Notes: generated by a model not told the origin, from the letters alone. Shown: positions 8,068 through 16,657, numbered from the stretch's first letter. The stretch is 46,956 nucleotides of DNA from an uncultured Eubacteriales bacterium (GCA_949840345.1 CATKWX010000013.1:1-46956), one strand, 5' to 3'. Made by a program: numbers and translations.

Positions 8068-9240
8068 CTACAAACAAGCATTAAATATTTTTACCACATC
8101 AACTTTTCTAATATCTACAAATGCCTCTACTTTTCCATTGCCACAAATGCGATTTGCCATTTCTTCAAAATTAGAATTATCTATATTTAAATCTGTCAAA
8201 TTATCTGTTAAATTTAAATCTTTATAAAGAAATTCCTCTAAATATTCTATAGATTTTTTGGCAACCTCCATTTTAGGTAAGTTACTATCTATTCCCCATA
8301 CATTTATTCCAAATTGATAATATCTATCTACAGTATCTTCATTTAACACATATTTTAAATATCGTGGTGTTACAATTGCAAGCCCTAAACCATGAGTAAT
8401 ATCATAAAAAGCAGATAATTGATGTTCTAGTAAATGACAAATCCAAGTATTTGGCTCTTTGTCCATCCTAGCAAATCCATTTATTGCCCAAGATGATGCC
8501 CACATTAAATTTGCTCTAGCCTCATAGTTTTCTGGCTCTATATATGCAATTTTTGCATACTTAATTACTGTTTTCATTAGCCCTTCCATAACTGTATCTA
8601 ACATATATAACCCACTATTTCTTGCAAAATATGTTTCCATTATATGTGATAAAATATCTGCACTTCCACAGGCTGTTTGATATTTGCTTACAGAATATGT
8701 AACTTTTGGGTTCAAAAATGAAACCTTTGGTAAAAGTAGTGGAGTTTTTACGCTTTTCTTTTCGTTTGTTTCCATATTAGAAATAACAGAAGTTCCGTTC
8801 ATTTCAGAGCCTGTTGCAGATAATGTTAATATAGTAATTAGCGGTAATGCTTTTTCTATTTTAGCTTTTTTAATTATTAGATCCCATACATCTCCATCAT
8901 AATATTTACCAGCACATATAAGTTTACAGCTGTCTATTACACTTCCTCCACCTACAGCTAAAATAACATCAATATCTTTTTCTTTGCAAATTTGCACTGC
9001 TTCGTTTATTTCTGTATGTCTAGGATTTGGCTCTATTCCCGAAAACTCATATATCTCTATTTTAGAACTTCTAATCTCGTTAATTACTTCTTCATATAAG
9101 CCTATCTTTTTAATGGATCCTCCACCATATACTAATAATACTTTAGTTCCATATTTTTCTATCTCTTTACTTAAGTTCCCTTGTAATTGATTTTCTCCAA
9201 AATATATTTTTGTAGGTATTTCATAAATAAAATTATTCAT
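8068..9240 (-). CDS. Iron-containing (type III) alcohol dehydrogenase
   Basis: 390 residues, full length for the butanol dehydrogenase/YqhD-like family. The nucleotide loop is AVGGGSVIDSCK (about 96-107). Metal ligands lie in GSADILSHIMETYF (Asp, His), in WICHLLEHQLSAFYDITHGLGLAIV (His, His). It probably reduces aldehydes to alcohols with NAD(P)H. The N-terminal NFIYEIPTKIYFGENQL is typical. RBS GGGAG. It starts three bases after the P-loop gene's stop, so the two are almost certainly co-transcribed. Confidence 0.9.
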   Translation of the reverse strand: MNNFIYEIPTKIYFGENQLQGNLSKEIEKYGTKVLLVYGGGSIKKIGLYEEVINEIRSSKIEIYEFSGIEPNPRHTEINEAVQICKEKDIDVILAVGGGSVIDSCKLICAGKYYDGDVWDLIIKKAKIEKALPLITILTLSATGSEMNGTSVISNMETNEKKSVKTPLLLPKVSFLNPKVTYSVSKYQTACGSADILSHIMETYFARNSGLYMLDTVMEGLMKTVIKYAKIAYIEPENYEARANLMWASSWAINGFARMDKEPNTWICHLLEHQLSAFYDITHGLGLAIVTPRYLKYVLNEDTVDRYYQFGINVWGIDSNLPKMEVAKKSIEYLEEFLYKDLNLTDNLTDLNIDNSNFEEMANRICGNGKVEAFVDIRKVDVVKIFNACL

Positions 9241-9243
9241 TTT

Positions 9244-9789
9244 CTACTCCCTTCTTTTTAGCTTTATTCCATACTCAATAAGTACATCTGATAAAAATTG
9301 CCCTTGTTTAATTATAACTTTTTCGTATTCATCGTTTGATGCATTATTAAACAAATCAACTAATGAAGGAAATTCTCTTCTACGTCTTAATATAAATTCT
9401 TCACTATTTCCCCTTTTTTTAAATCTCTCTACATATTCTTCAAAGTCATCTTCTGTTGGAAAAACCAAAACAATTCTAGTATCTTTAGCATTTCTTTTGA
9501 AAATATAACTATCAATTGCTTTATAAACGTGTTCTATAAATGGAGATACTATAATTTTGCCTGTTTCAAGCTCTTTTAGAGCGTCCTTAATAAAGTTGTT
9601 TGGGTAATCTGGATTTTCAGTACGTAATGAAGTTTGTCCTTTTCTCTTTTCTAACGGCAAGTGTTGTATCGATTCATCATAAATATATTTATAATCTTGA
9701 AAATCTAAATCTATTACATTATCATAATGCTTCTCAAGCTCTGTTTTACCAGTTCCCATATATGCTAACACTAGTAATTTACTTTTCAT
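9244..9789 (-). CDS. P-loop ATP-binding protein, kinase-like
   Basis: 181 residues from the ATG at 9789; AAAGGAG is upstream. Walker A is LLVLAYMGTGKTEL near the N-terminus, followed by NVIDLDFQDYKYIYD, which could supply the acceptor-binding Asp residues. The remainder is charged and helical with a tetra-arginine run (RRRRE). Related proteins are annotated as nucleotide or nucleoside kinase-like, substrate unknown. First gene of the operon running to 4086. One codon in the Arg run is CGT, which shows CGT is read as arginine here. Confidence 0.65.
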   Translation of the reverse strand: MKSKLLVLAYMGTGKTELEKHYDNVIDLDFQDYKYIYDESIQHLPLEKRKGQTSLRTENPDYPNNFIKDALKELETGKIIVSPFIEHVYKAIDSYIFKRNAKDTRIVLVFPTEDDFEEYVERFKKRGNSEEFILRRRREFPSLVDLFNNASNDEYEKVIIKQGQFLSDVLIEYGIKLKRRE

Positions 9790-9923
9790 CAGATTCAACT
9801 CCTTTGCTACTTTCTAATTATACTATATTACCTTTTAAAATGCTACAAATATTATAGAATTCATTATATAAGTATATATTGCTTGTATTTGCACACACTA
9901 ACAAAAATAAAGGATGTGATTTT

Positions 9924-11429
9924 TTGGATAATTCTTTTTGGATAGAAACCACAAATAAAACAAATTACCCTAAATTAGAAAAGGATACTAATGTAGATGT
10001 GTGTATTGTTGGAGGCGGAATTGTATCTGCAATAACTGCATATTTACTTATGAATTCTGGTTTAAGTGTTTGCATACTAGAAAAAGACAGAGTATGTACA
10101 GGTGTTACTGCTAATACTACAGCAAAAATAACTAGTCAGCATGACTTGTTTTACAATTATTTAGCAAATAATTTCGATTTAGATTTTGCTAAACAATACT
10201 TAAATTCTAATGAAGAAGCTATATCTTTAATTAAAAATATTATTGAAAAAGAAAATATAGACTGTGATTTTGAGATGCAAGATTCTTACGTTTTTACCAC
10301 TTCAAAACAAGAAGCTGAAAAAATTAAAACAGAAGCAGATGTAGTAAATAAATTAGGATTAAATGCTGAATATTTAACTAAGATTCCTCTACCTGTAAAA
10401 AACGTTTTAGCTGCAATAAAATTTCCAAATCAAGCTCAATTTCATGCAAGGAAATATGTACTTAAGCTTTTTGATATTGCTTCAAAAAATGGAGTAAAAA
10501 TATATGAAAATTCTAAAGTAACTGAAATTAAACATAATTCAGATAATTATACAATTAATACAGATTCAGCAACAGTTACGGCTAAATATGTTGTAATGGC
10601 AACTCATTATCCAATAAAAAACTTCCCAGGATTTTATTTCTTAAAAATGTATCAATCTAAGTCTTATGCTATTGCAGTAGATACAAAAGAAGCACTTTTC
10701 CCTGGAATGTACATCAATAGCTGGGATCCAGTAATTTCGTTTAGAACTGTTCCATATAATAATTCTAGACTTTTAATTGTTGTCGGAGGAGACCACAAAA
10801 CTGGTGCCACAGATGTAAATATTGAAGATAGCTTTAAAAACTTGGAAAACTATATACGAAATATCTATCCTAGTATGGAAGTAAAATATAGGTGGTCTAC
10901 CGAGGACTGTATAACTCTAGATAAAGTTCCATATATTGGTGAATTTTCTAATTTGTATAATAATATGTATATTGCTACTGGCTTTAAAAAGTGGGGAATG
11001 ACCTTATCTCATGTGGCTGGAAAGATTATTTCTGATAAAATTTTAGGAAACAAAAATGAATATTCTAAAATATATACTGCAACTAGATTACAACCTATAA
11101 AAAATATTAAGGAATTCGGAAATATATTAAAACAAAGCACATACTCTTTAGTGCTTAATAAAACAAAAACTGCACTAAATTCTTTAGATGATATAACTAA
11201 CGGAAATGGTGGAATTGTGGAATATAACAACAAAAAAATAGGTGTGTATAAGGATGATTCTGGTAAAATTTATGCAGTAAAACCAATTTGCAAACATTTA
11301 GGTTGTGAACTAAGCTGGAACAATTTAGAAAAAACTTGGGACTGCCCTTGCCACGGCTCAAGATATGATTATATGGGAAATATTATTACAGAACCAACGA
11401 AAAAAAATTTAGACATTGTAGAATTGTAA
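9924..11429 (+). CDS. FAD-dependent oxidoreductase with C-terminal Rieske [2Fe-2S] domain
   Basis: About 501 residues. The DAO-type N-terminal domain has the dinucleotide motif VCIVGGGIVSAITAYLL, CILEKD, then TGVTANTTAKITSQH. The C-terminal Rieske domain has CKHLGCEL and CPCHGSRYDYMG, the C-x-H and C-x-x-H ligand pairs. Such proteins occur in Firmicutes as glycine oxidase-like or Rieske-linked oxidoreductases with unknown electron partner. I chose the TTG at 9924, spaced eight bases from GGATG; a TTG at 9879 in the same frame lacks a good RBS. The gene stands alone, divergent from the operon to its left. Confidence 0.85.
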   Translation: MDNSFWIETTNKTNYPKLEKDTNVDVCIVGGGIVSAITAYLLMNSGLSVCILEKDRVCTGVTANTTAKITSQHDLFYNYLANNFDLDFAKQYLNSNEEAISLIKNIIEKENIDCDFEMQDSYVFTTSKQEAEKIKTEADVVNKLGLNAEYLTKIPLPVKNVLAAIKFPNQAQFHARKYVLKLFDIASKNGVKIYENSKVTEIKHNSDNYTINTDSATVTAKYVVMATHYPIKNFPGFYFLKMYQSKSYAIAVDTKEALFPGMYINSWDPVISFRTVPYNNSRLLIVVGGDHKTGATDVNIEDSFKNLENYIRNIYPSMEVKYRWSTEDCITLDKVPYIGEFSNLYNNMYIATGFKKWGMTLSHVAGKIISDKILGNKNEYSKIYTATRLQPIKNIKEFGNILKQSTYSLVLNKTKTALNSLDDITNGNGGIVEYNNKKIGVYKDDSGKIYAVKPICKHLGCELSWNNLEKTWDCPCHGSRYDYMGNIITEPTKKNLDIVEL

Positions 11430-11446
11430 TTTCTGTCAATTTGTTG

Positions 11447-11475
11447 TTGACTTTTATGACAAAATATTGTATAGT
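11447..11475 (+). promoter_or_regulatory. Promoter of toxin mRNA, module 1
   Basis: TTGACT at 11447 and TATAGT at 11470, 17 bases apart. The same arrangement with nearly identical flanks drives module 2 at 14626-14654. Confidence 0.75.
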
Positions 11476-11562
11476 AACTTTTGTAGGAAATGAGATAGCA
11501 GAAATGTTGTGGCTACCACTTTCAATACTCGATTTACTCGAGAGACAAGGAGGTGGTTGTTT

Positions 11563-11664
11563 ATGAAATTTATATCATTTTTATTATATGCTTTCGGGGT
11601 CTCCCTAATCATAAACATAGCCTTATTGTGTATTATATACATAATGTGGACTAATAAACAATAA
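11563..11664 (+). CDS. Small membrane peptide, type I toxin-like (module 1)
   Basis: 33 residues: MKFISFLLYAFGVSL, a continuing hydrophobic helix and a short polar tail WTNKQ. AAGGAGGTGG lies ahead of the ATG. Upstream in the leader, CTACCAC can pair with the GGTGGT of this Shine-Dalgarno region around an inner CTCGA/TCGAG hairpin, which would hide it. A perfect antisense promoter faces the gene from the 3' side. This is the architecture of type I toxin-antitoxin loci (BsrG/SR4, TxpA/RatA style), though I do not recognise the peptide family. The toxin role is inferred. Confidence 0.7.
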   Translation: MKFISFLLYAFGVSLIINIALLCIIYIMWTNKQ

Positions 11665-11705
11665 AAAACAACACATTCTGCTTTGCCCAGTACGAATGTG
11701 TTGTT
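11665..11705. terminator. Hairpin shared by toxin mRNA and antisense RNA, module 1
   Basis: AAAACAACACATTC pairs with GAATGTGTTGTT. On the minus strand it is followed by a six-T run, so it is a good terminator for the antisense RNA. On plus the T-run is weak, so the toxin mRNA may extend further. Confidence 0.75.
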
Positions 11706-11751
11706 ACCAAAGCCTATATGGTAGCCACATAATCTGTGGTTCTCATTTTCT
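11666..11751 (-). ncRNA. Antisense RNA (putative antitoxin), module 1
   Basis: Predicted from a promoter at 11758-11786 and a terminator at 11665-11705, so about 85 nt, convergent with and complementary to the 3' part of the toxin transcript. Its 5' end carries a hairpin (AACCACAGATTATGTGGCT) followed by ACC. The same TGTGGCTACC string also appears in the toxin mRNA leader (11508-11518). Confidence 0.65.
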
Positions 11752-11757
11752 ACCTTT

Positions 11758-11786
11758 ATTATACACAGTTTATTAATTTTTGTCAA
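11758..11786 (-). promoter_or_regulatory. Promoter of antisense RNA, module 1
   Basis: On the minus strand TTGACA (11781-11786) and TATAAT (11758-11763) are perfect consensus hexamers with 17-base spacing and TGTG ahead of the -10. Confidence 0.85.
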
Positions 11787-11805
11787 TTAGTTTTATAATT
11801 TTAAT

Positions 11806-12459
11806 TTAACTGATTCTATAATGCCCTATTATATAATCTTGCCCATATAGCTCTAACACATCTTCTTCATAATTTATTTGTGCAACACCTATATGGTGAA
11901 TTAAAAACGGAATACCTTTGCGATTTCTTTTATCTGATACTATACCTATGTGGTCTTTAAAAACTATTATATCTCCACCTTGCCATTCTTCAATTTTTTT
12001 CAAATCAGTAGTAAGAGAAATACTATTATTTTTAAAATATATATTCAAGTTCCCTACTCTTCTAAAATCAATATTTTTATCTATTATTTCTATATTATAG
12101 TTTTCTCTATTATTTTTTACATCTTCGTTTACTAATTCCATTAAATCATATCCCGCATCTTTTAGTCCAAATGCAACCACATCTACACAAACCCCATATT
12201 CATCATCTGGATATCCTGTTCCATAGTATTTACTTTTATATTTAGGTTTAGTAGCTATATAATTTCTTACATTATTTAATATATCAGTTTGGTCATCTAT
12301 TCCATCATTATCTTTATCTACACTGCTAATATAAGTTTCTATATTAAAATCTTTGTTATAATAATACTTATGAGGAATAATATTAAGTTTATATAGTATA
12401 ATGCAAATACCAACTATTACTATAATTACTATTAAAAATATTATAATTTTCTTCTTCAT
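11806..12459 (-). CDS. DUF1287 family protein, membrane anchored
   Basis: 217 residues from the ATG at 12459 (MKKKIIIFL). A single N-terminal hydrophobic segment (about 3-25) is followed by a DUF1287 domain: GTGYPDDEYGVCVDVVAFGLKDAGYDL, VNEDVKNN, NIDFRRVGNLNIYF, GGDIIVFKDHIGIVSDKRN and LIHHIG. The Cys in GVCVDVV and the His in DHIGIVS match the NlpC/P60-like dyad proposed for this family, so it is a probable surface cysteine hydrolase or peptidase. An aspartate-rich DKDNDGIDDQTD stretch may bind calcium. It starts 20 bases after the cardiolipin synthase stop, so co-transcription is likely. Confidence 0.85.
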   Translation of the reverse strand: MKKKIIIFLIVIIVIVGICIILYKLNIIPHKYYYNKDFNIETYISSVDKDNDGIDDQTDILNNVRNYIATKPKYKSKYYGTGYPDDEYGVCVDVVAFGLKDAGYDLMELVNEDVKNNRENYNIEIIDKNIDFRRVGNLNIYFKNNSISLTTDLKKIEEWQGGDIIVFKDHIGIVSDKRNRKGIPFLIHHIGVAQINYEEDVLELYGQDYIIGHYRIS

Positions 12460-12479
12460 TTTCTCTCCTAAAAATTTCA

Positions 12480-13980
12480 TTACATGAGTGGTGCAACTAA
12501 TCGAAGTAGTGCTTGCCATACTGCTTTTAGTAATCTTGGCGTTGCTTCTTTTTTAGATATTTCTTGCGACTTTTCGATAGTGTTTACTAAATCTTTCTTT
12601 ATGTCTTTAATTACATCTACGTTTTCTAAATATGCTCCGCACTCAAAATGCAAATATAAACTTCTATAATCCATATTTATAGTTCCAACTGTTGCTATAT
12701 TATCATCTGAAACAAATACCTTGCTATGTACAAAACCTGGTGTGTACCTATATACTTTTACACCCTCTTTTACTAATAATTCAACATAAGATTCTGATAA
12801 CGTGTATACTATTTTCTTGTCGGGGATTCCTGGTATTACTATTCTAACATCTACCCCTCTTTTAGCAGCCAAAGTTAAAGCATTTACCATATTCGAATCA
12901 ATAATTAAATACGGTGTAAAAATGTAAACATAGTTGTTTGCTTGATTTATAATATTTAAATATATGTCTTCACCTGTAGCATCATCATCTAAAGGAGTTT
13001 CTCCATAAGGCACTACATAGCCATTGTTTGTTGGCTTATCCTTAAAATCATATTTATATTTGAAAAAATCGCTATCTTCATTTCTAAATGCGTTCCACAT
13101 TGTTAAAAACATAACTGTATAGTTCCAAACTGCATCTCCAGATATTTTAATTGCATTATCTTTCCAATGACCATGCTTAACAATTGCATTTATATATTCG
13201 TCTGCAATGTTTATTCCTCCCGAAAATGCTACTTTTCCATCTATTACTAGTATCTTTCTATGGTCACGATTATTCATAATAACCCCAGCTATTGGATTCA
13301 ATTTGTTAAATACAATACATTTTATTCCCTTTTGCTCAAGCTCCTTAGAATATCTTTCTTTTAGAGTCGCCATACTACCTAGGTCATCATACATAACTCT
13401 AACATCTACACCTTGTTTTACTTTTTCTTCTAAAATTTCTAAAATAGAATTCCACATTTTACCGAGGTTGTACTATAAAATATTCAAAAAATATAAATTT
13501 TTCTGCCCTTTTTAATTCCTTTAGCATTTCTTCAAATGCTAATTCCCCTATAGGATAATACTCTACATCATTATTTTTAGAAACAGGGTATTTTGCGTAA
13601 TCTGTAATATACCTTAACTTACTGTTATTTTTAAATTCTTCTTTTATTGTATCATCTTGCTCTAAATATTTTTTGCTATTAGCCTCACTTTTTACAATGT
13701 TTTTTAACACCTTGCTATTATGCTTACTATTTCCTATAATTAAATATAATAGAGTGCCTATTAGTGGAAATAGCAAAATAATGATTATCCATGGCAATGT
13801 GTATGAATAATTTTTACTATTTCTTATAAGTCCAAGGACTAGAAGAAATCCAAGAATACTATAAATTATATTTATAAAAGCTATATGTTCTCCCAAAAGT
13901 AAGTATATTGCTAATGATAATAATATTTGAAATATTAGCCCTAATCCTACTATAATACCTCTTACAACTGCTGTTACCAT
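12480..13980 (-). CDS. cls: Cardiolipin synthase, expressed through a +1 frameshift at CGG
   Basis: From the ATG at 13980, 172 codons give two membrane helices, a PLD-nuclease-type N-terminal region (PWIIIILLFPLIGTLLYLIIG) and the first PLD segment to FFEYFIVQP. The zero frame then reads CGG TAA. Skipping the C at 13464 gives GKMWNSILEILEEKV and the rest, 499 residues in all, normal for Cls. Two HKD motifs follow: HRKILVIDG and HSKVFVSDD. It condenses phosphatidylglycerol (or uses PE/PG) to cardiolipin in the membrane. Without the frameshift the product would be 173 residues and lack both HKD motifs. Confidence 0.9.
13462..13464 (-). other. CGG +1 frameshift site 3
   Basis: Coding strand CCT CGG TAA AAT GTG; skipping one C yields CCT GGT AAA ATG TGG, the expected EYFIVQ-x-G-x-MW of cardiolipin synthases. 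Here the zero-frame stop TAA directly follows CGG, so failure to shift terminates at once. Confidence 0.9.
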
Positions 13981-14057
13981 ATAAACATTCTCCTTTAATT
14001 CTGTTTTATTTGTAATTTTAAATTTTCTAAAACATTTAATATCATTACTATTTTCTC

Positions 14058-14489
14058 CTACAAAACATTTACAATTTCTATTGGTGCAATATTATTAGCT
14101 TTTAAATTAATTATTGGTCGCTTTACAAAATTTAAGTCTCTTAACTCATTATCCATATTATTTATAATATCATTATAATCGTACCATTTTACATCTAGTA
14201 TCTCATTTTTGTCATATTTAATGTTTTCGTTTATTAGCTTTGTTGAAAATATTATTTGGATAAAAATGTCATCTTCTAACACTCTATTTTGTATACCAAC
14301 TACACCTGTTAATTCAACATCACAACCAGTTTCCTCTTTTATTTCTCTTATCGCTCCTTGCATTATAGTTTCGTTAAAATCTAAATGTCCTGCTGGAATA
14401 TTCCATTTTCCATAGCAACGCTTTTGTGCTTCTTGAACTAATAGCACTTTGCCATCTTTTTCAATAACTCCTCCTACAATTACCTTCAT
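14058..14489 (-). CDS. NUDIX hydrolase (MutT-like)
   Basis: 143 residues. The Nudix box is complete: GHLDFNETIMQGAIREIKEE, continuing TGCDVEL. The N-terminal VGGVIEKDGKVLLVQEA and KWNIPAGHLD are typical of small MutT/NUDIX proteins that hydrolyse (deoxy)nucleoside triphosphates or related diphosphates. Substrate unknown. RBS AGGAGG. It is separated from cls by 77 bases. Confidence 0.9.
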   Translation of the reverse strand: MKVIVGGVIEKDGKVLLVQEAQKRCYGKWNIPAGHLDFNETIMQGAIREIKEETGCDVELTGVVGIQNRVLEDDIFIQIIFSTKLINENIKYDKNEILDVKWYDYNDIINNMDNELRDLNFVKRPIINLKANNIAPIEIVNVL

Positions 14490-14556
14490 TTTTTACCTCC
14501 TATAAATTTTTATTTGTGACTTCAAATTCTCTTCTCCTACATTACAATACTAACAT

Positions 14557-14592
14557 AAAAATAAGCAATTATCAACTAATTGCTTATTTATT
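14557..14592. terminator. Hairpin terminator, AAGCAATTATCAACTAATTGCTT type
   Basis: AATAAGCAATTA pairs with TAATTGCTTATT. A near copy lies at 18906-18940 with the same AACTAATTG loop side, so this is a repeated terminator sequence. Confidence 0.7.
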
Positions 14593-14625
14593 ATAACCAA
14601 ATTGTAAAATTTTTACATATTATTA

Positions 14626-14654
14626 TTGACTTTTATGACAAAACAATATATAGT
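14626..14654 (+). promoter_or_regulatory. Promoter of toxin mRNA, module 2
   Basis: TTGACT at 14626 and TATAGT at 14649 with 17-base spacing; the flanks (ACTTTTATGACAAAA) match module 1. Confidence 0.75.
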
Positions 14655-14716
14655 ATCTCTTGTAGGAAATGAGAACAAGCAGATGTGGTTTGCCTCCCAC
14701 ATAGGAGGTGAGGCTT

Positions 14717-14839
14717 ATGATAGGTACATCATATTTAATAACAGTTATATACATATTATTTTTTGCACTTATAGGAATAACTATCATAGCAATTGCCTTA
14801 ATTATAGCATTGGCAATAATTTTGAGCAAAAGCAAATAA
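14717..14839 (+). CDS. Small membrane peptide, type I toxin-like (module 2)
   Basis: 40 residues, hydrophobic almost throughout, with IIAIALIIALAIIL in the second half and a SKSK basic end. ATAGGAGGTGAGG precedes the ATG. In the leader, GCCTCC can pair with GGAGG of the Shine-Dalgarno (loop CACATA), which would block initiation. The antisense promoter opposite is a perfect consensus. The layout matches module 1 although the peptides share little sequence. Toxicity is inferred from architecture. Confidence 0.7.
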   Translation: MIGTSYLITVIYILFFALIGITIIAIALIIALAIILSKSK

Positions 14840-14844
14840 ACCAA

Positions 14845-14931
14845 TAAAAAACACATCTGTAAACTTTGGCTAGTTAGATGTGTTTTTCATATTTAACTTG
14901 GCAAACCACGTTTGTGGTTTCTTCATTTCCT
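14845..14931 (-). ncRNA. Antisense RNA (putative antitoxin), module 2
   Basis: Starts near 14931 from the promoter at 14938-14966 and ends at the hairpin AAAACACATCT/AGATGTGTTTTT (about 14847-14888). Its 5' hairpin AAACCACAAACGTGGTTTGC is almost identical in module 3 and follows a shared TAGGAAATG 5' end. Confidence 0.65.
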
Positions 14932-14937
14932 ATGTTT

Positions 14938-14966
14938 ATTATACACAGTTTATTGAATTTTGTCAA
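14938..14966 (-). promoter_or_regulatory. Promoter of antisense RNA, module 2
   Basis: Minus-strand TTGACA (14961-14966) and TATAAT (14938-14943), 17-base spacing, same TGTG extension as module 1. Confidence 0.85.
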
Positions 14967-15032
14967 TTAGTTTTCATTCATAATAATTATTCTTTTTTGT
15001 GCTAATGTATTTTTATTATGTACTGTAATTTT

Positions 15033-15680
15033 TTATTTATAAATTTCTCTTATTATCGCATTTAACATTTCTGCAAGTTTTCTATGGCTTTCTTTAGTTA
15101 AATGCACCCCATCTGTCCCTGTTGTTAATTCTTCATTGCCTAAAAAATAACAATTATATTTCTCTGCAATGTTCTTATATATTAAATTTAATTCCTTTGA
15201 TTTTTGCATAGCTCCTAGATATTTAATTTTTTGTTTACAATATTCCGTATTTTCATTTACTATTGGTGGGGTTACTATTATTAATTTAGGATAATTATTT
15301 TCTATTTGTGATTTTCTATTTAATATTGTTTTTACAAAATATTCTTCTAGCATATCTCCAATTTCTATTGCTGTTTTATTATAAATATTCTTTAACTCAT
15401 TAGTTCCTAGCATTAATATAACTAAATCAATAGGGTCGTGAGTGTCTAAACAAGGAATTAAATATTCATATCCGTTTTTGCCTTCTTTGCCCGGTCTTGT
15501 ATCATTTGAAATTAAAGTTCTACTATTTAACCCTTCTTCTATTACTTCAAACTTGTCTCCTAACAATTCTGACAATATTTTAGTCCATCTTTCTTTATTT
15601 CCATATCTTTTATGGTCACTACCAGAAATATATCCCCAAGTGTTTGAATCTCCATAACATAAAATTCTTATTTCATCCAT
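15033..15680 (-). CDS. SGNH/GDSL-family hydrolase
   Basis: 215 residues from the ATG at 15680 (MDEIRILCYGDSN), with AAGGAGA upstream. Block I is GDSNTWG with the catalytic Ser, block III is MLGTNELKN, and block V is DGVHLTKESH with the Asp-His pair. No signal peptide, so it is cytoplasmic. Members are arylesterases or acyl/acetyl hydrolases. Last gene of the operon beginning at 18861. Confidence 0.85.
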   Translation of the reverse strand: MDEIRILCYGDSNTWGYISGSDHKRYGNKERWTKILSELLGDKFEVIEEGLNSRTLISNDTRPGKEGKNGYEYLIPCLDTHDPIDLVILMLGTNELKNIYNKTAIEIGDMLEEYFVKTILNRKSQIENNYPKLIIVTPPIVNENTEYCKQKIKYLGAMQKSKELNLIYKNIAEKYNCYFLGNEELTTGTDGVHLTKESHRKLAEMLNAIIREIYK

Positions 15681-15705
15681 AATGCTCTCCTTCATAAATA
15701 ATTTA

Positions 15706-16053
15706 TTACTTTTCTATATTTCTAATATGTCTTTCGTAATTCGGGTCATATGCAGGTGTACAGATTAAAATCTGTTTTAAATTTCCTCTATAATAAATTT
15801 TAGTTCCAGGGTTAACAGATAAAACATCTCCTGCTTTTACTTCAACCGCTTCGTCATCTAAATAAAATGTACCCTTGCCTTCTAAAATTATATATGTAAA
15901 AGTACTTTTATCGTGAATAAATTCCTCAAAATGACCTTCCTCCACAGTTGCCATAACCATTGACATATTTTCGCTAATTGGTCCATATCTTATAAAGTCG
16001 ACTCCATGTTTGCTAAATTTTGATGTCGCCTCAAAACTTGTTTTCTTATACAT
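15706..16053 (-). CDS. Cupin-domain protein
   Basis: 115 residues, a single beta-barrel cupin. VEEGHFEEFIHDKSTFTYII carries the first motif in reduced form and GDVLSVNPGTKIYYRG the second. Metal ligands are poorly conserved, so function may be non-catalytic sugar or ligand binding. RBS AGGAGG; 25 bases upstream of the SGNH gene. Confidence 0.75.
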   Translation of the reverse strand: MYKKTSFEATSKFSKHGVDFIRYGPISENMSMVMATVEEGHFEEFIHDKSTFTYIILEGKGTFYLDDEAVEVKAGDVLSVNPGTKIYYRGNLKQILICTPAYDPNYERHIRNIEK

Positions 16054-16079
16054 TACAATTCCTCCTAAATTGTATATTC

Positions 16080-16637
16080 TTATTCATTTTCAATAATCTT
16101 TTTGCAGTAATTAAAATATTTATAACAGAAGTTGTCAAATTTTTCTTTATTATTCAAAATCATATTTGATATGTTATTTGCAGTACTAATTGCCAAATCA
16201 TATTCTTCCTTTTGTATTATTTGTTCGTCAAAAGCTTTAGTTAATTCATCAATATCTAAACAAATCTTCTCTCTTGTGGGAAGTATAACAATATCAAGAA
16301 ATAAATCTTCAAAATATGGGTCTACATTATTAATATGGTTGCACTTTGTAATATCAATATAGTATTGTATTAATTTACTATTATCATCGTACATTGCTGT
16401 AATCCAATAATTCTCATTTTCTATTCCTATTTGTAACCAATAATAGTTTTTATTTGCTATAATAATTCTTTTTTTACCATAGACTTTAAATAGTGGTTCT
16501 TCTATAGATTTTATATATAATAAACTAGCCTTACCCTTTATGTCCTTTTCTTTAATATCTATCATTGTATATTTTCTGTCTGTAATTCTTTTCCACGAAC
16601 TTCTAGACATGTATTTTACTTTTAATTTCATTCCCAT
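16080..16637 (-). CDS. DUF402 family protein
   Basis: 185 residues from the ATG at 16637 (GAGAGG upstream; another ATG six bases later is possible). The middle contains NYYWLQIGIENENYWITAMYDDNSKLIQYYIDI followed by PYFEDLFLDIVILPT and the acidic LDIDELTKAFDEQII, matching the DUF402 pattern YxDI...DxxLDxxxxPDG, with substitution at the last part. DUF402 proteins include nucleotide phosphatases/RNA-binding proteins of the FomD-like fold; the function here is not known. Confidence 0.65.
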   Translation of the reverse strand: MGMKLKVKYMSRSSWKRITDRKYTMIDIKEKDIKGKASLLYIKSIEEPLFKVYGKKRIIIANKNYYWLQIGIENENYWITAMYDDNSKLIQYYIDITKCNHINNVDPYFEDLFLDIVILPTREKICLDIDELTKAFDEQIIQKEEYDLAISTANNISNMILNNKEKFDNFCYKYFNYCKKIIENE

Positions 16638-16657
16638 ATCGCCTCTCAAGAAATTAT

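Noticed and set aside
9879-9923. Earlier TTG start for the FAD/Rieske oxidoreductase
   Set aside because: No RBS ahead of it; GGATG at a good distance precedes the TTG at 9924. The choice remains uncertain.
11454-11786. 110-codon minus-strand frame across toxin module 1
   Set aside because: It spans the antisense promoter, the shared terminator and the toxin gene; composition is not protein-like and there is no RBS.
14623-14856. Overlapping frames on both strands in toxin module 2
   Set aside because: Both cross the promoter and leader; the 40-residue peptide with AGGAGG is the better reading.
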